Shown here one piece after another: positions 18,215-25,663 of a DNA stretch of 64,000 nt. The stretch spans positions 254,054 to 318,053 of the forward strand of contig NZ_LMEY01000001.1 in the NCBI RefSeq assembly GCF_001426665.1, given 5' to 3'. The DNA is from Rhizobium sp. Root1334. Lineage in GTDB: Bacteria > Pseudomonadota > Alphaproteobacteria > Rhizobiales > Rhizobiaceae. The notes under the pieces are model-generated. The model had not been told where the DNA came from and searched no databases. It saw only the letters and a list, made by a program, of their open reading frames with translations. Both the position numbers and the translations under genes were made by a program. Each line of letters starts with the position of its first letter. The stretch's first letter is position 1.

Positions 18215-18546
18215 CGCCCCTCCTCCGCACAACGGCAGACGAGATAGCGCCGTGTCTCGTCCGGATCGTGAAAGGCCCGGATCGTAAAAATCCGCGCCCC
18301 CTTGCAAAACCGCATATCCGCCGCGATATCCTCGCGAAACCGGATCCAGATACGGTGCGTCACGGTGAACATCTCCGCATCCGCCCGCTCCTCCTCGCTG
18401 ACGCAAACGTGTTCGATCCGCGCCCAGAGCGACGTCACCGGCACAAAACCCGCCACAATACCACCCTGGCCATCACCGGCATCATTGCGCATCTCCAGGT
18501 CCAGCCGCGCCGATAATTGCCCGGGATCGAGCATGACGGTTCCCAT
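18211..18546 (-). CDS. GTA head closure / head-tail adaptor protein (g7-type)
   Basis: A 111-residue head closure protein of the phage head-tail adaptor family (LDPGQLSARLDLEMRN, VTSLWARIEHV, HRIWIRFREDI). The ATG at 18546 lies directly after the g6-type stop; a second ATG at 18534 is an alternative. It links the connector to the tail. Confidence 0.88.
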   Translation of the reverse strand: MGTVMLDPGQLSARLDLEMRNDAGDGQGGIVAGFVPVTSLWARIEHVCVSEEERADAEMFTVTHRIWIRFREDIAADMRFCKGARIFTIRAFHDPDETRRYLVCRCAEEGR

Positions 18547-18548
18547 GC

Positions 18549-19118
18549 TCAAAGCCCCCGCCGGCAAAAGGGCGCGATCAGCCGGTCGTAGCTGGCAGGC
18601 ACCGCCGCCGGTTGGCTGCCCGGCGAAACCGCGCCGCGAAACTCGTAGAGCAGCGCCAGGTGTAGAAGCATCGCCCGTTTCAACATGTCCGGCACATCCG
18701 CACCGGTCGCGCCGAAACCGGCCGAAAAATCGATCTCGATACCGTTGATCGCCCGTCCCGGCTCCGGTTGCCGCGGCAAGATCAGCCGCGCCGGACGCGC
18801 TTGGCCGTCCAGCACGAAACCGGTGGCATCGATGGTAACAGGCAGGCCGGCCGCATCATAAACCGTAACCGCTTCAATCGTTTGCACCGGCCCCCTGCCA
18901 ATCTGAATCACCCGCCCCGGCGGCCAGTCGTCGAGATAGAGCCGGAAGGTCCGGGTCAAAAGCGATAGTCCTGTCTGCCGCTCCAGATGTTCGCGCACGG
19001 TGCGGATCAGCCCGGCGATCAGCGTATCGTCGGCGCTGGTTTCGACACGCAGATGTGCCTTGGTCTCGGCAAGCGTCAGCGGCTCGCCGAGCGGCGGCGC
19101 CAGTTCGGTGATGGTCAT
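18549..19118 (-). CDS. GTA head-tail connector/adaptor (g6-type)
   Basis: A 189-residue gp6-like adaptor that docks under the portal. The start MTITELAPPLGEPLTLAE at 19118 has GGAG at good spacing; the open frame continues upstream but without family similarity. Conserved features are LAETKAHLRVE...DDTLIAGLI near the N-terminus and GFGATGADVPDMLKRAMLL near the C-terminus. It is the first intact structural gene after the destroyed capsid region. Confidence 0.9.
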   Translation of the reverse strand: MTITELAPPLGEPLTLAETKAHLRVETSADDTLIAGLIRTVREHLERQTGLSLLTRTFRLYLDDWPPGRVIQIGRGPVQTIEAVTVYDAAGLPVTIDATGFVLDGQARPARLILPRQPEPGRAINGIEIDFSAGFGATGADVPDMLKRAMLLHLALLYEFRGAVSPGSQPAAVPASYDRLIAPFCRRGL

Positions 19119-19150
19119 GGATATCTCCGTCGCGATGAGGCAATGGGGCA

Positions 19151-19192
19151 AGAAAATGGGTGGACGCAGCGGGAGGGGAGCTGCGTCCACCC
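19151..19192 (-). terminator. Strong hairpin terminator downstream of the capsid remnant
   Basis: Perfect 12-bp stem (GGGTGGACGCAG with its complement) and an 11-base loop, followed on the minus strand by ATTTTCTT. Its place right after the capsid stop suits a formerly highly expressed capsid gene. Confidence 0.8.
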
Positions 19193-19264
19193 TCGCGCAC
19201 TGCGGCAGGGAAGACCGCGGCGCGAATGGTTGCACCCTTTGAGAAAGGGCGGCCTTACGCTTAT

Positions 19265-19348
19265 TCAAGATGCCGCGAATTTAATCAGCTTGATAGCCTC
19301 GAAATTTTGCACTCCCCCGCCGACGCGCTTGGTGGTGTAGAACAGCAC
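19265..19348 (-). pseudogene. C-terminal remnant of the HK97-type major capsid gene (g5-type)
   Basis: A 27-codon frame preceded by an in-frame TAG and ending in TGA encodes VLFYTTKR followed by VGGGVQNFEAIKLIKFAAS, the characteristic C-terminus of HK97-fold GTA capsid proteins. All upstream codons (some 370 or more in the family) are absent. The genuine terminator and the g6-type gene follow in normal order, so this is the 3' stump of the native gene after a deletion. Confidence 0.85.
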
Positions 19349-19371
19349 CTAAGTGTTGGCTGTGAATTAAA

Positions 19372-19446
19372 CTACTTCGCCAGCGCATTGAGCCGCGCAT
19401 GCATGTCGCTGGTTACAGCCCGTCGCCTTTGCGTCGAAACGCCCAT
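19372..19446 (-). other. 24-codon open frame inside the capsid scar
   Basis: ATG to TAG, 24 residues (MGVSTQRRRAVTSDMHARL at its start). AAGGAGG touches the ATG with no spacer, so it is not a normal start. It has no recognised similarity and most likely is debris of the deleted or inserted DNA. Confidence 0.2.
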
Positions 19447-19470
19447 CCTCCTTAAACGGCGGCAACATTG

Positions 19471-19607
19471 TTAACGAAACTTTACCGACTCAAATGCTTT
19501 AATCCCGCCCGTGCGTTCAGCTGTGAGCGCCGTGTCCAACAGCGCGATAGATCGGTCGGCTGTATTCATTGTGCCGATGATATCGATATTCGTGGGGAGA
19601 CCGAAGC
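19471..19607 (-). pseudogene. Fragment of a McrB-type AAA+ restriction ATPase
   Basis: Read one base out of frame with the protease stump, this stretch encodes FGLPTNID followed by [26 protein letters not shown] followed by LLDTALRRRF is the signature of the McrB GTPase/ATPase of modified-cytosine restriction systems. The match ends after DTAL and the frame runs into unrelated codons and TAA at 19471. Only about 27 codons of the gene remain. The rest of the mcrBC system is absent from the window. Confidence 0.75.
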
Positions 19608-19825
19608 GCCTCGCCGGGATCATGCTGGAACAGCATGCGCACACCAGATGCCCCGCGCCGGATGAGTGATTGCTGGAAAGCGCCCGGCGCTATCGCATCC
19701 TTGCCAAGATCCACCTCGCCAAAAACGCTGGCATAGCCGGAAAACCGGCCCTCCCCGGTCACCCCGGACAACGTCAGGTTGGCAAACTTCTGCGTTCGCC
19801 AGACAGGCATCCTGTCGGTCGTCAT
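19517..19825 (-). pseudogene. Truncated HK97-family prohead protease (g4-type)
   Basis: The start MTTDRMPVWRTQKFANLTL and the core [21 protein letters not shown] and MLFQHDPGE (with the active-site His) are those of GTA prohead proteases. After about 72 codons, near 19610, the sequence switches to the McrB fragment in another frame and the ORF ends 30 meaningless codons later. Family members are roughly 150-190 residues; the half with the catalytic serine is lost, so it cannot be functional. Confidence 0.88.
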
Positions 19826-20007
19826 GTGTCTTTCTCCGATGATTGGAAATGCAGAGGACGGCAAGGCCAGCCGAAGGCGTCAACGCCTTGCTACCAAAAT
19901 TATTCAAAACCCGGGGTTGATCGCTCGCGACCCCGGCCTATCTCGACCCGGGTCGTCTTCGAGGGACGGCCGTGGACTGACGCAGGATGCGATGCGGCAG
20001 GAACACA

Positions 20008-20036
20008 CCCGGGCGGAAACATTTGCTCCGCCCGGG
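20008..20036. other. Hairpin between DUF6107-type gene and protease stump
   Basis: Perfect 10-bp arms (CCCGGGCGGA and complement) with a 9-base loop and no T run. It could attenuate transcription or protect mRNA after the DUF6107-type gene. The rest of 19826-20066 shows no gene. Confidence 0.4.
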
Positions 20037-20066
20037 GCGATAGCCGGCAGCGCCACTTGTGCCTGC

Positions 20067-20384
20067 CTAATCCGGCCGCCTGCCGAACCGCTCTGCCACG
20101 CGCACGGCCGCTCCCATTACCCACCAGGCCATAAGGCTCGCCGCCGCCGAACCCGTCAGCATCACCTCGGCACCTGAAAGGCTGCCGGCAATATCGAGCT
20201 TGCCGACAATCCACAGCCCCGCCGGCCCGCCGAAAATCAGCCCACAGGAAAGGCCGGTGAAAAAGCGGGAAGCAGCCTCACGCCGGCCCTTCGGCAGCAT
20301 GTATATCAGCGACACCGCAGCCCCGGCCGCAGCGCCGATCCCCTTGGCAGCCCAAAGGCCCGGGTCATTGCCAAAATCAGCCAT
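20067..20384 (-). CDS. GTA-linked membrane protein (DUF6107 type, g3.5 position)
   Basis: A 105-residue protein with hydrophobic, Gly/Ala-rich segments (about 14-32, 45-63, 75-93), encoded between portal and prohead protease as in other rhizobial GTA clusters. Function unknown. The position matches the small g3.5 gene of RcGTA. Confidence 0.75.
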   Translation of the reverse strand: MADFGNDPGLWAAKGIGAAAGAAVSLIYMLPKGRREAASRFFTGLSCGLIFGGPAGLWIVGKLDIAGSLSGAEVMLTGSAAASLMAWWVMGAAVRVAERFGRRPD

Positions 20385-20455
20385 TTGTTAAGCCCTTGAT
20401 GCTATTATCGGAATTGCATCATCTTCACCCAACCGCAGCCAACTGCCGCGAGGTG

Positions 20456-20563
20456 ATGCACAGCATGACGTCGCGTGAGCTGAAGCATTCTCTGAATCTT
20501 TTGAATCGGTTGCAGGGCGAGATTGAGAAACTGAATCCGCAGCCTCACGCGTCACTTCAATAG
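20456..20563 (+). CDS. Possible 35-residue peptide antisense to the portal 3' end
   Basis: Plus-strand ATG with GAGGTG three bases upstream, encoding an amphipathic helical peptide (SLNLLNRLQGEIEKL). It overlaps the last codons of the portal gene on the other strand. No homologue is recognised; it may be chance. Confidence 0.2.
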   Translation: MHSMTSRELKHSLNLLNRLQGEIEKLNPQPHASLQ

Positions 20564-21702
20564 CCCACCGCCTGCCGCTTCTCCTCGTCGGTCAGAAAAT
20601 CCGCATCCTTCATCCGTGCCCAGATCTCGCTGCGCTCGCCAGTCAATCCGGTTACCTGATCAAGATCCGGCACCAGTTTCAGCGCCTCGCCCAATCGCCC
20701 GGAAAACCAGCCGGACAAAGCTGCTGCGGTGCGAAAAACCATCGGCAGGATAGTCAGCCGGTAAAGCGCGCGGTTGGCCTCCTGATAGTTGGCATAGGTG
20801 TTGTCGCCGGGAATGCCGAGCAGCATCGGCGGCACGCCGAAGGCAAGCGCGATGTCGCGCGCAGCACCATTCTTGGCCTCAACGAAATCCATGTCCTTCG
20901 GCGAAAGCCCCATCGCCTTCCAGTCCAGCCCGCCTTCTAGAAGCAGCGGCCGCCCGGCGCGGATCGGGCCGGAATAGCCGTCCTCCAGCTCGCTCTTCAG
21001 CCGGTCGTACTGATCGGCCGAGAGATTGCCGCCCTCCTTCGGCTGGTAGACCAGCGCGCCGGAAGGCCGGGCGGAATTGTCGAGCAGCGCCTTGTTCCAG
21101 GTCGCCGCCGCATTGGAGAGATCGAGCGCCATCTGCGCTGCCGCCAGCGGCGGAAAGCCGAGATGATCGTCAAGCGGATGAAACAGCCTCAGATGCAGCA
21201 ATCCATCGTCACCAGCCGAAATCCGCCGCGCCAGATTGCCCACCCGGTACTCATACCCCTCCGGCCAGCCATCCCGCCCTTCAAGGACGCGAACCCGGTC
21301 CGGCCTCAGCAGATGCAGTTCACGCACCGTGCCACCGATCTCGGCCGCATCAATATAGGCATTGCCGGACAACAGCAGATGGCCGTAGAGCGCTTCCAGA
21401 AAATCATGCCCGCCCATCCGCCCATTCGGCCGTGCCAGCAATGCCAGCACCGGATGCTCGCTCCGCTCCTGCGTTCCCTCGTAGACCAGCAGCGGCACGT
21501 TTGCCGCCCCCTCCGAAATCAGCCGCACGGCCCGGTGCGCCACCGGATTGCGCATGAACCCCTCGCGGGCAAGTGCCGCATAGGACCGCCCGGTCCAGTG
21601 CGCTCGCCCCTCCTGTGCAAGGGTAACAAAGCCCGATGCGGCCTTGGTTTCGTGCGCGTTCTCCACCGGGCGGCGCCACGGCAGACGGAATGGATTTTTC
21701 AT
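20557..21702 (-). CDS. GTA portal protein (g3-type, HK97 family)
   Basis: A 381-residue portal protein through which DNA would enter the head. The start MKNPFRLPWRRPVENAH at 21702 is family-like; an open frame extends upstream but overlaps the endolysin gene and has no similarity. Conserved elements include ALYGHLLLSGNAYID, AAATWNKALLDNSARPSGAL and DIALAFGVPPMLLGIPGDNTYANY. Length and motifs are normal and the frame is intact. Confidence 0.93.
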   Translation of the reverse strand: MKNPFRLPWRRPVENAHETKAASGFVTLAQEGRAHWTGRSYAALAREGFMRNPVAHRAVRLISEGAANVPLLVYEGTQERSEHPVLALLARPNGRMGGHDFLEALYGHLLLSGNAYIDAAEIGGTVRELHLLRPDRVRVLEGRDGWPEGYEYRVGNLARRISAGDDGLLHLRLFHPLDDHLGFPPLAAAQMALDLSNAAATWNKALLDNSARPSGALVYQPKEGGNLSADQYDRLKSELEDGYSGPIRAGRPLLLEGGLDWKAMGLSPKDMDFVEAKNGAARDIALAFGVPPMLLGIPGDNTYANYQEANRALYRLTILPMVFRTAAALSGWFSGRLGEALKLVPDLDQVTGLTGERSEIWARMKDADFLTDEEKRQAVGY

Positions 21703-21764
21703 CGGTCGTGATCCTTGATGGCCGCTTGAGCGCGGATCGAAAGGGAAAAAGAAACCGGAAGCGC

Positions 21765-22385
21765 CTAAGCTGCCCGGGCGTCGCGGAGCGCCGCCAGGTA
21801 TCGCCTGCCATAGCCTGCCACCAGCGCCGCCCTGTCGCGGCTGTTGATGATCCGCCGGGCGCCGGTCCAATCCTCTTTGTCTTGTGAGAAATACTGCCCG
21901 AGCCTCTTGCCGGTAAACGCGCCGGTCTGCATGCCGATGAACAGGATGTCGACGGCAACACCCATCTCCATCGCCCGCTCCGGTTGGGCGATAAGGTCGA
22001 CCCCGGTTGCAAGCGTCATCTTTTCGTAATTGGCCCTGTGCGTCAGCTGCACCAGCCCGCGCCCAAGCCAGGTCTTTCCCTCCACGTCCCGCCGCCAATA
22101 GGGCGTCGAGACGGAAGGTAGACGGCCCTGTTCAAACGCGCGGTCGAGAAGGACGATCGCCCGTGCGTCACTTGCGGCAAACGTCTCGCGCACCGGCTGC
22201 ATCGTCCGCCCGGTTTCGTGATGCGCCGTCGCCAGCATATAGGCGAGCCAACGGTCATCAAGCGCTACGGCGCTTTCGCCGCGATCAAGAATCGCCGTCA
22301 GCCCCGCCACCTGATGCCGTTTCAACACGGCGTCGAACAGGGAAACACGCACCGCATCAAAGAAGGCTTTTCGCACAAACGGCAT
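21765..22385 (-). CDS. Phage-type endolysin of the GH19/chitinase-like fold
   Basis: A 206-residue lysozyme-like protein. The catalytic Glu region is YMLATAHHETGRTMQP, followed by WLGRGLVQLTHRANYEKM and NSRDRAALVAGYGRRYL, the usual pattern of GH19-like phage endolysins. It has no signal peptide and would need a holin. Being inside the head module between terminase and portal is unusual: the RcGTA lysis genes are unlinked to its structural cluster. Confidence 0.8.
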   Translation of the reverse strand: MPFVRKAFFDAVRVSLFDAVLKRHQVAGLTAILDRGESAVALDDRWLAYMLATAHHETGRTMQPVRETFAASDARAIVLLDRAFEQGRLPSVSTPYWRRDVEGKTWLGRGLVQLTHRANYEKMTLATGVDLIAQPERAMEMGVAVDILFIGMQTGAFTGKRLGQYFSQDKEDWTGARRIINSRDRAALVAGYGRRYLAALRDARAA

Positions 22386-22439
22386 TCTTTCTCCGTTTCC
22401 GGTCGCACGACCCTAAAAAATCTCGTGACTCTAAATCGA

Positions 22440-22471
22440 TTTAACCAATTTAAATCGTTTAAACTGTTTAA
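22440..22471. promoter_or_regulatory. Four TTTAA boxes spaced exactly 9 bp apart
   Basis: TTTAA occurs at 22440, 22449, 22458 and 22467, one box per 9 bp, in an AT-rich island. The array lies between the divergent endolysin gene (start 22385) and the plus-strand micro-ORF (start 22550). The spacing is not that of a CtrA site (TTAA-N7-TTAA). It looks like an iterated operator for an unknown regulator. Confidence 0.45.
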
Positions 22472-22549
22472 TGCCCTGATTTACTTTGCGTTTAAGATAT
22501 GAAATCTGAATTGAGCAACATGATGTTGTCCCTGATCGAGGAGGATCGA

Positions 22550-22699
22550 ATGAACGCGCAAAGCAAGATACAGGCCGACACCACCCGCGCAACGGTCCCG
22601 CAGCATATCCTCGACCGGTTCGAAAACGCCTGGCAGCAGATGCGCGCCAATGCGTCCTCCGCGCCGAAGTCTCCCGCGGACGAAGACGGCAAGCGCTGA
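22550..22699 (+). CDS. 49-residue small protein, paralogue of the ORF at 22802
   Basis: Reads against the GTA genes. GAGGAGG lies 5 bp before the ATG. The core VPQHILDRFENAWQQMR followed by ASSAP is repeated in modified form in the next micro-ORF, which supports both being real. Predicted soluble, helical and Arg/Gln-rich. An in-frame ATG at 22499 is possible but lacks a ribosome binding site. Function unknown. Confidence 0.6.
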   Translation: MNAQSKIQADTTRATVPQHILDRFENAWQQMRANASSAPKSPADEDGKR

Positions 22700-22801
22700 T
22701 CGCTCCTGCGTATTTTTCAACTGCCAGCACACAACCGCTGCGGAACCTTCCAGTCCCGCCTGCGTTATCGGCCGTTGCAGAAATCAACGAAAGGATCGCC
22801 C

Positions 22802-22915
22802 ATGCCGGCTCAGCAAATTTCCCAGGCCCTGTTCGACCGCCTCGAAAACGAATGGCGCGAGATTCGCGAAACCGCCTCTGCGGCACCAAGGCCCGTTGCC
22901 ACGGCAGGCAAATAA
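22802..22915 (+). CDS. 37-residue small protein, paralogue of the ORF at 22550
   Basis: ATG with AAGGATC upstream. The core ISQALFDRLENEWREIR followed by ASAAPRP aligns with the preceding small protein (shared DR-EN-W and ASSAP/ASAAP). The pair probably arose by tandem duplication and may be co-transcribed (102-bp gap). No known family. Confidence 0.6.
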   Translation: MPAQQISQALFDRLENEWREIRETASAAPRPVATAGK

Positions 22916-22991
22916 CCCGCCAATAGTCTCACCTTGAAGCCATGTTCCTTCCCTTGAGGGTAGACAATCGCATATGGCGTTCGGCGTAATC

Positions 22992-23122
22992 CCTCTTCTC
23001 CCCAGCGGGGAGAAGGTGGCCCGAAGGGCCGGATGAGGGGGCGGCATGCTCTGAACTCACCGAAAGCCCCCCTCATCGCCTCGTATCCGCTCGGCACTTC
23101 TCCCCGCCGGGAGAAGAGGGAG
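22992..23122. repeat. RIME-like element: two inverted palindromic units
   Basis: Unit 1 (22992-23042) begins CCCTCTTCTCCCC and ends GGATGAGGGG; unit 2 (about 23068-23122) is a diverged copy in inverse orientation. The layout of two large palindromes matches the rhizobial intergenic mosaic elements. Same unit type as at 13555-13605 and 25421-25471. Confidence 0.8.
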
Positions 23123-23138
23123 ATCGTGGCATCACTCC

Positions 23139-24383
23139 TCAAATCCCCCTGACCCGTGGCTCGCCGCCGCCGTCCAGCATAAGTGCCGTCAGCGCCCAGA
23201 CCAGCGCATCCAGCCGGTCCGGTGAACGGCCTGACGACAATCCATCCGGCCCGAAATCACACATCTGGTCCTCCAATGCCGCAAACGACCCGGCATGCAC
23301 CACCCGGCCCTGTTCGTAGAGCGCTGCCACCGGTTCCGCCCGCAGCCATTTTCCACGCGATGCCCGCACTGATGTCACCGGCAGCTGCGCATCGATGCCG
23401 CGCAGCACGGCAGAGACCATGTCGCCGCCCTGATTGACCTCGGCAACGATCCGGTCGGCATCGAAACGCCTGAAAGCGCGCACCACCGCATTCGCCCATC
23501 CGGCCGGGCTTGCGCCCTCGACAGAACAGTCGGCCAGCACGACACCACGCCCGGTGCGATCAAGCCCCGCCACGATGATACCGCAGCAAGAGCCCTGCCC
23601 CATGCCCGCCGGCGGATCGACCGCAACGACGATCCGGCCAAGCGGCCCGGTATCGCGCAGTTTCAGCGCCTCAATCCCGGCGCGTGACCAGAGCGCATCC
23701 TCGCGATCCTCGATCAGTTCGCCGTCCAGTTCCTGCCGTCCCAGACGCGTGCCGCCATACCGCCCGCTCATGGCTGCAAGAAACCCGGGTGCCAGATTGA
23801 CGGCGTTGTCGCTAGTGCGGATGCGGCACACCGCCGTGCCGGGATCGGCGATCAGCGCCTTCAGCACCGGCACCGGTCGTGGTGTCGTCGTCACCAAAGC
23901 GCGTGGACGATCGCCAAGCCGCAGCGCAAACTGCAGCATATCCCAAGTCTCCTGCCCGTGTTTCCATTTACCCAGTTCGTCGCACCAGGCGTAATCGAAT
24001 TGCGGCCCGCGCAGGCTTTCGGGGTCTTCCGATGAAAAGATCTGCGCCACCGTGCCGTTCGGCCAAATGAGCCTGCGCCGCGACGCCTCGAAATCCGGTC
24101 TGTTTCTTCGGGCAATCCGGCAGATGCCGGACACACCGTCGATCATCACCTCGCGGGCATCACCCAACGTCTCGGCCACCAGCGCGATCCGCAATCCCGG
24201 CCGTGCCGTCTTTCCGGCCGCCAATTCCTGTATCCATTCGGCGCCCGCCCGCGTCTTTCCCGACCCGCGCCCACCCATCAGAAGCCAGACCCGCCAATCG
24301 CCTTCCGGCGGCCTTTGTTCTGAACGGCTGGTATTGCTCCAGGTCGCGAGCAGACGATGGATTCTGGCCGCGTCGGCGATCAT
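23139..24383 (-). CDS. GTA terminase large subunit (g2-type)
   Basis: DNA-packaging motor, 414 residues. The ATPase domain has Walker A (MGGRGSGKTRAGAEW, about residues 36-50) and a Walker-B-like DYAWCDELGKW. The nuclease domain shows the acidic residues of IVVAVDPPAG, RIVAEVNQGGD and RLDALVWAL. The frame stays open to 24911, but the extra 176 residues overlap the upstream gene and have no family character; ATG at 24383 (AAGG upstream) gives normal length. ATG at 24509 is a second option. Confidence 0.9.
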   Translation of the reverse strand: MIADAARIHRLLATWSNTSRSEQRPPEGDWRVWLLMGGRGSGKTRAGAEWIQELAAGKTARPGLRIALVAETLGDAREVMIDGVSGICRIARRNRPDFEASRRRLIWPNGTVAQIFSSEDPESLRGPQFDYAWCDELGKWKHGQETWDMLQFALRLGDRPRALVTTTPRPVPVLKALIADPGTAVCRIRTSDNAVNLAPGFLAAMSGRYGGTRLGRQELDGELIEDREDALWSRAGIEALKLRDTGPLGRIVVAVDPPAGMGQGSCCGIIVAGLDRTGRGVVLADCSVEGASPAGWANAVVRAFRRFDADRIVAEVNQGGDMVSAVLRGIDAQLPVTSVRASRGKWLRAEPVAALYEQGRVVHAGSFAALEDQMCDFGPDGLSSGRSPDRLDALVWALTALMLDGGGEPRVRGI

Positions 24384-24729
24384 AAAAACCTTGGCCGCTC
24401 CCGCATGTCCTGCAGGAGAACCTACAGCTTGGGGAGGATTTCCGCTGGTTAACAACGTGTCGCCGGTGCCGAGGGCCAGACCTTGCAGGTTCCCAACGGG
24501 ATTGGCCATTGTGCCACTCAACGGTTCTTCGATTACGTTAGCGGGCGCCGCATAGTGCCCCTTCTCGCCACTAGCAGCCTGCTCCCGATTATCTCGCAAC
24601 AGGTTACCCTTCAGCCGTTCCAGCAACCGTTCGGTATTGACGTGCAGATCGAGCGTCCGGCCCACTCCGGTACTGTGAAATGCGGCGATCCCATCCTTCT
24701 TTCCAGTCAAGGTCTTCGTCCGGCACCGC

Positions 24730-25320
24730 TCACGACGGTCCACTGGACCGGGCGTCGCCGATGGCTCGCTCGGCAAGCGAACGCTCTGCCTCAACGCATC
24801 CAGTTGCCGTCTCTCTCGCTCGTTGTTGTTCGCGTTCACGGGCAATATCCTGTGCTCGGCTTTCAATCCGGGCTTCGAACTCAAACTGAAGCTTTTGAAA
24901 ACCCGCCTCATCGAAGTCCCGCTCAGCCATCATCTGCCGGTCATGCGCAATCGTCCTTTGCAGGCTGTCGATCTTTTCCAATGTCCGCACGATCACCGAC
25001 ATCGCCTCGATGCTCGCCTTGGCGTCGGCCTGGATCAGTTTGCGGTCGATCTCCTCGCCCACCGCCTCCGCCCTGCCGTCAGCCAAAAGCCGCAACCGCT
25101 GGAACTGCTGCATCTGCTCGCGCAATTCCCTCGTCATGCCGTTCAGCATGTCCTGCAGCTCATCGAGCGGCGAGACGGTCTCCGCCTTGGTCTCGAGGAT
25201 CACCCGCCGGGCAATATCCTCAAGCTCCGCATCCACATCCTGCGCCACCACCCCGCCATAGACCGGCGCCTTCGGCCACAGGCCAAACAGCTCCGGATCG
25301 AAATCCAGATCAGACGTCAT
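24730..25320 (-). CDS. Putative GTA small terminase (g1 position), coiled-coil protein
   Basis: A 196-residue, strongly helical and charged protein, rich in Glu, Gln and Arg (LREQMQQFQRLRLL, SIEAMSVIVRTLEKIDSL). It sits where g1 (TerS) lies in GTA clusters, 346 bp upstream of the chosen terL start. The N-terminus DLDFDPELFGLWPKAPVY is like that of hypothetical proteins preceding terL in rhizobial GTA clusters. DNA binding is inferred from position only. Confidence 0.6.
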   Translation of the reverse strand: MTSDLDFDPELFGLWPKAPVYGGVVAQDVDAELEDIARRVILETKAETVSPLDELQDMLNGMTRELREQMQQFQRLRLLADGRAEAVGEEIDRKLIQADAKASIEAMSVIVRTLEKIDSLQRTIAHDRQMMAERDFDEAGFQKLQFEFEARIESRAQDIAREREQQRARETATGCVEAERSLAERAIGDARSSGPS

Positions 25321-25663
25321 GACAATGTCCTTTGAAACTCACCCTCGCCTTGAGGGCGCAGCTCCGGGGTGGGGTGACCACTTTGAAAACCAAATCACGC
25401 CGCGGAACCCGCCGCTCTCTCCCTCTTCTCCCCAACGGGGAGAAGGTGGCCCGCAGGGCCGGATGAGGGGGCCGCAATCTCAAATCATCCGGAAAACCCG
25501 GCCAACATCGCTACTGCAAGAGTGCCGAAGCATCCCGCCTCACCCACTTTTCCGACTGTGCCATAACCCTATCAAACAACCGTCACGCCGTCAAGGATTA
25601 TTTTCCTATTAGGATTATTTTCTTGAGTTTTGCGCATCTTCCCGGGCGTGTTACACTTTTCCG
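25321..25663. other. Intergenic region upstream of the GTA cluster and mmcQ-like gene
   Basis: This stretch is the shared upstream region of the putative terS (minus) and the MmcQ-like gene (plus). It holds a RIME-like unit (25421-25471) and a direct repeat AGGATTATTTTC at 25594 and 25611 (17-bp period). No gene is seen. Confidence 0.6.
25421..25471. repeat. RIME-like palindromic unit
   Basis: Single 51-bp unit, CCCTCTTCTCCCC to GGATGAGGGG, with two internal hairpins; nearly identical to the units at 13555 and 22992. Confidence 0.85.

Noticed and set aside
21703-22098. N-terminal extension of the portal frame
   Set aside because: It overlaps the endolysin gene in another frame; portal homology begins at 21702.
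22440-22471. CtrA site in the TTTAA array
   Set aside because: Spacing between TTAA cores is 5 bp, not the 7 bp required.
24384-24911. N-terminal extension of the large terminase by 176 residues
   Set aside because: It overlaps the putative small terminase in another frame and has no terminase character; the ATG at 24383 gives normal length. Kept only as an alternative start at 24509.
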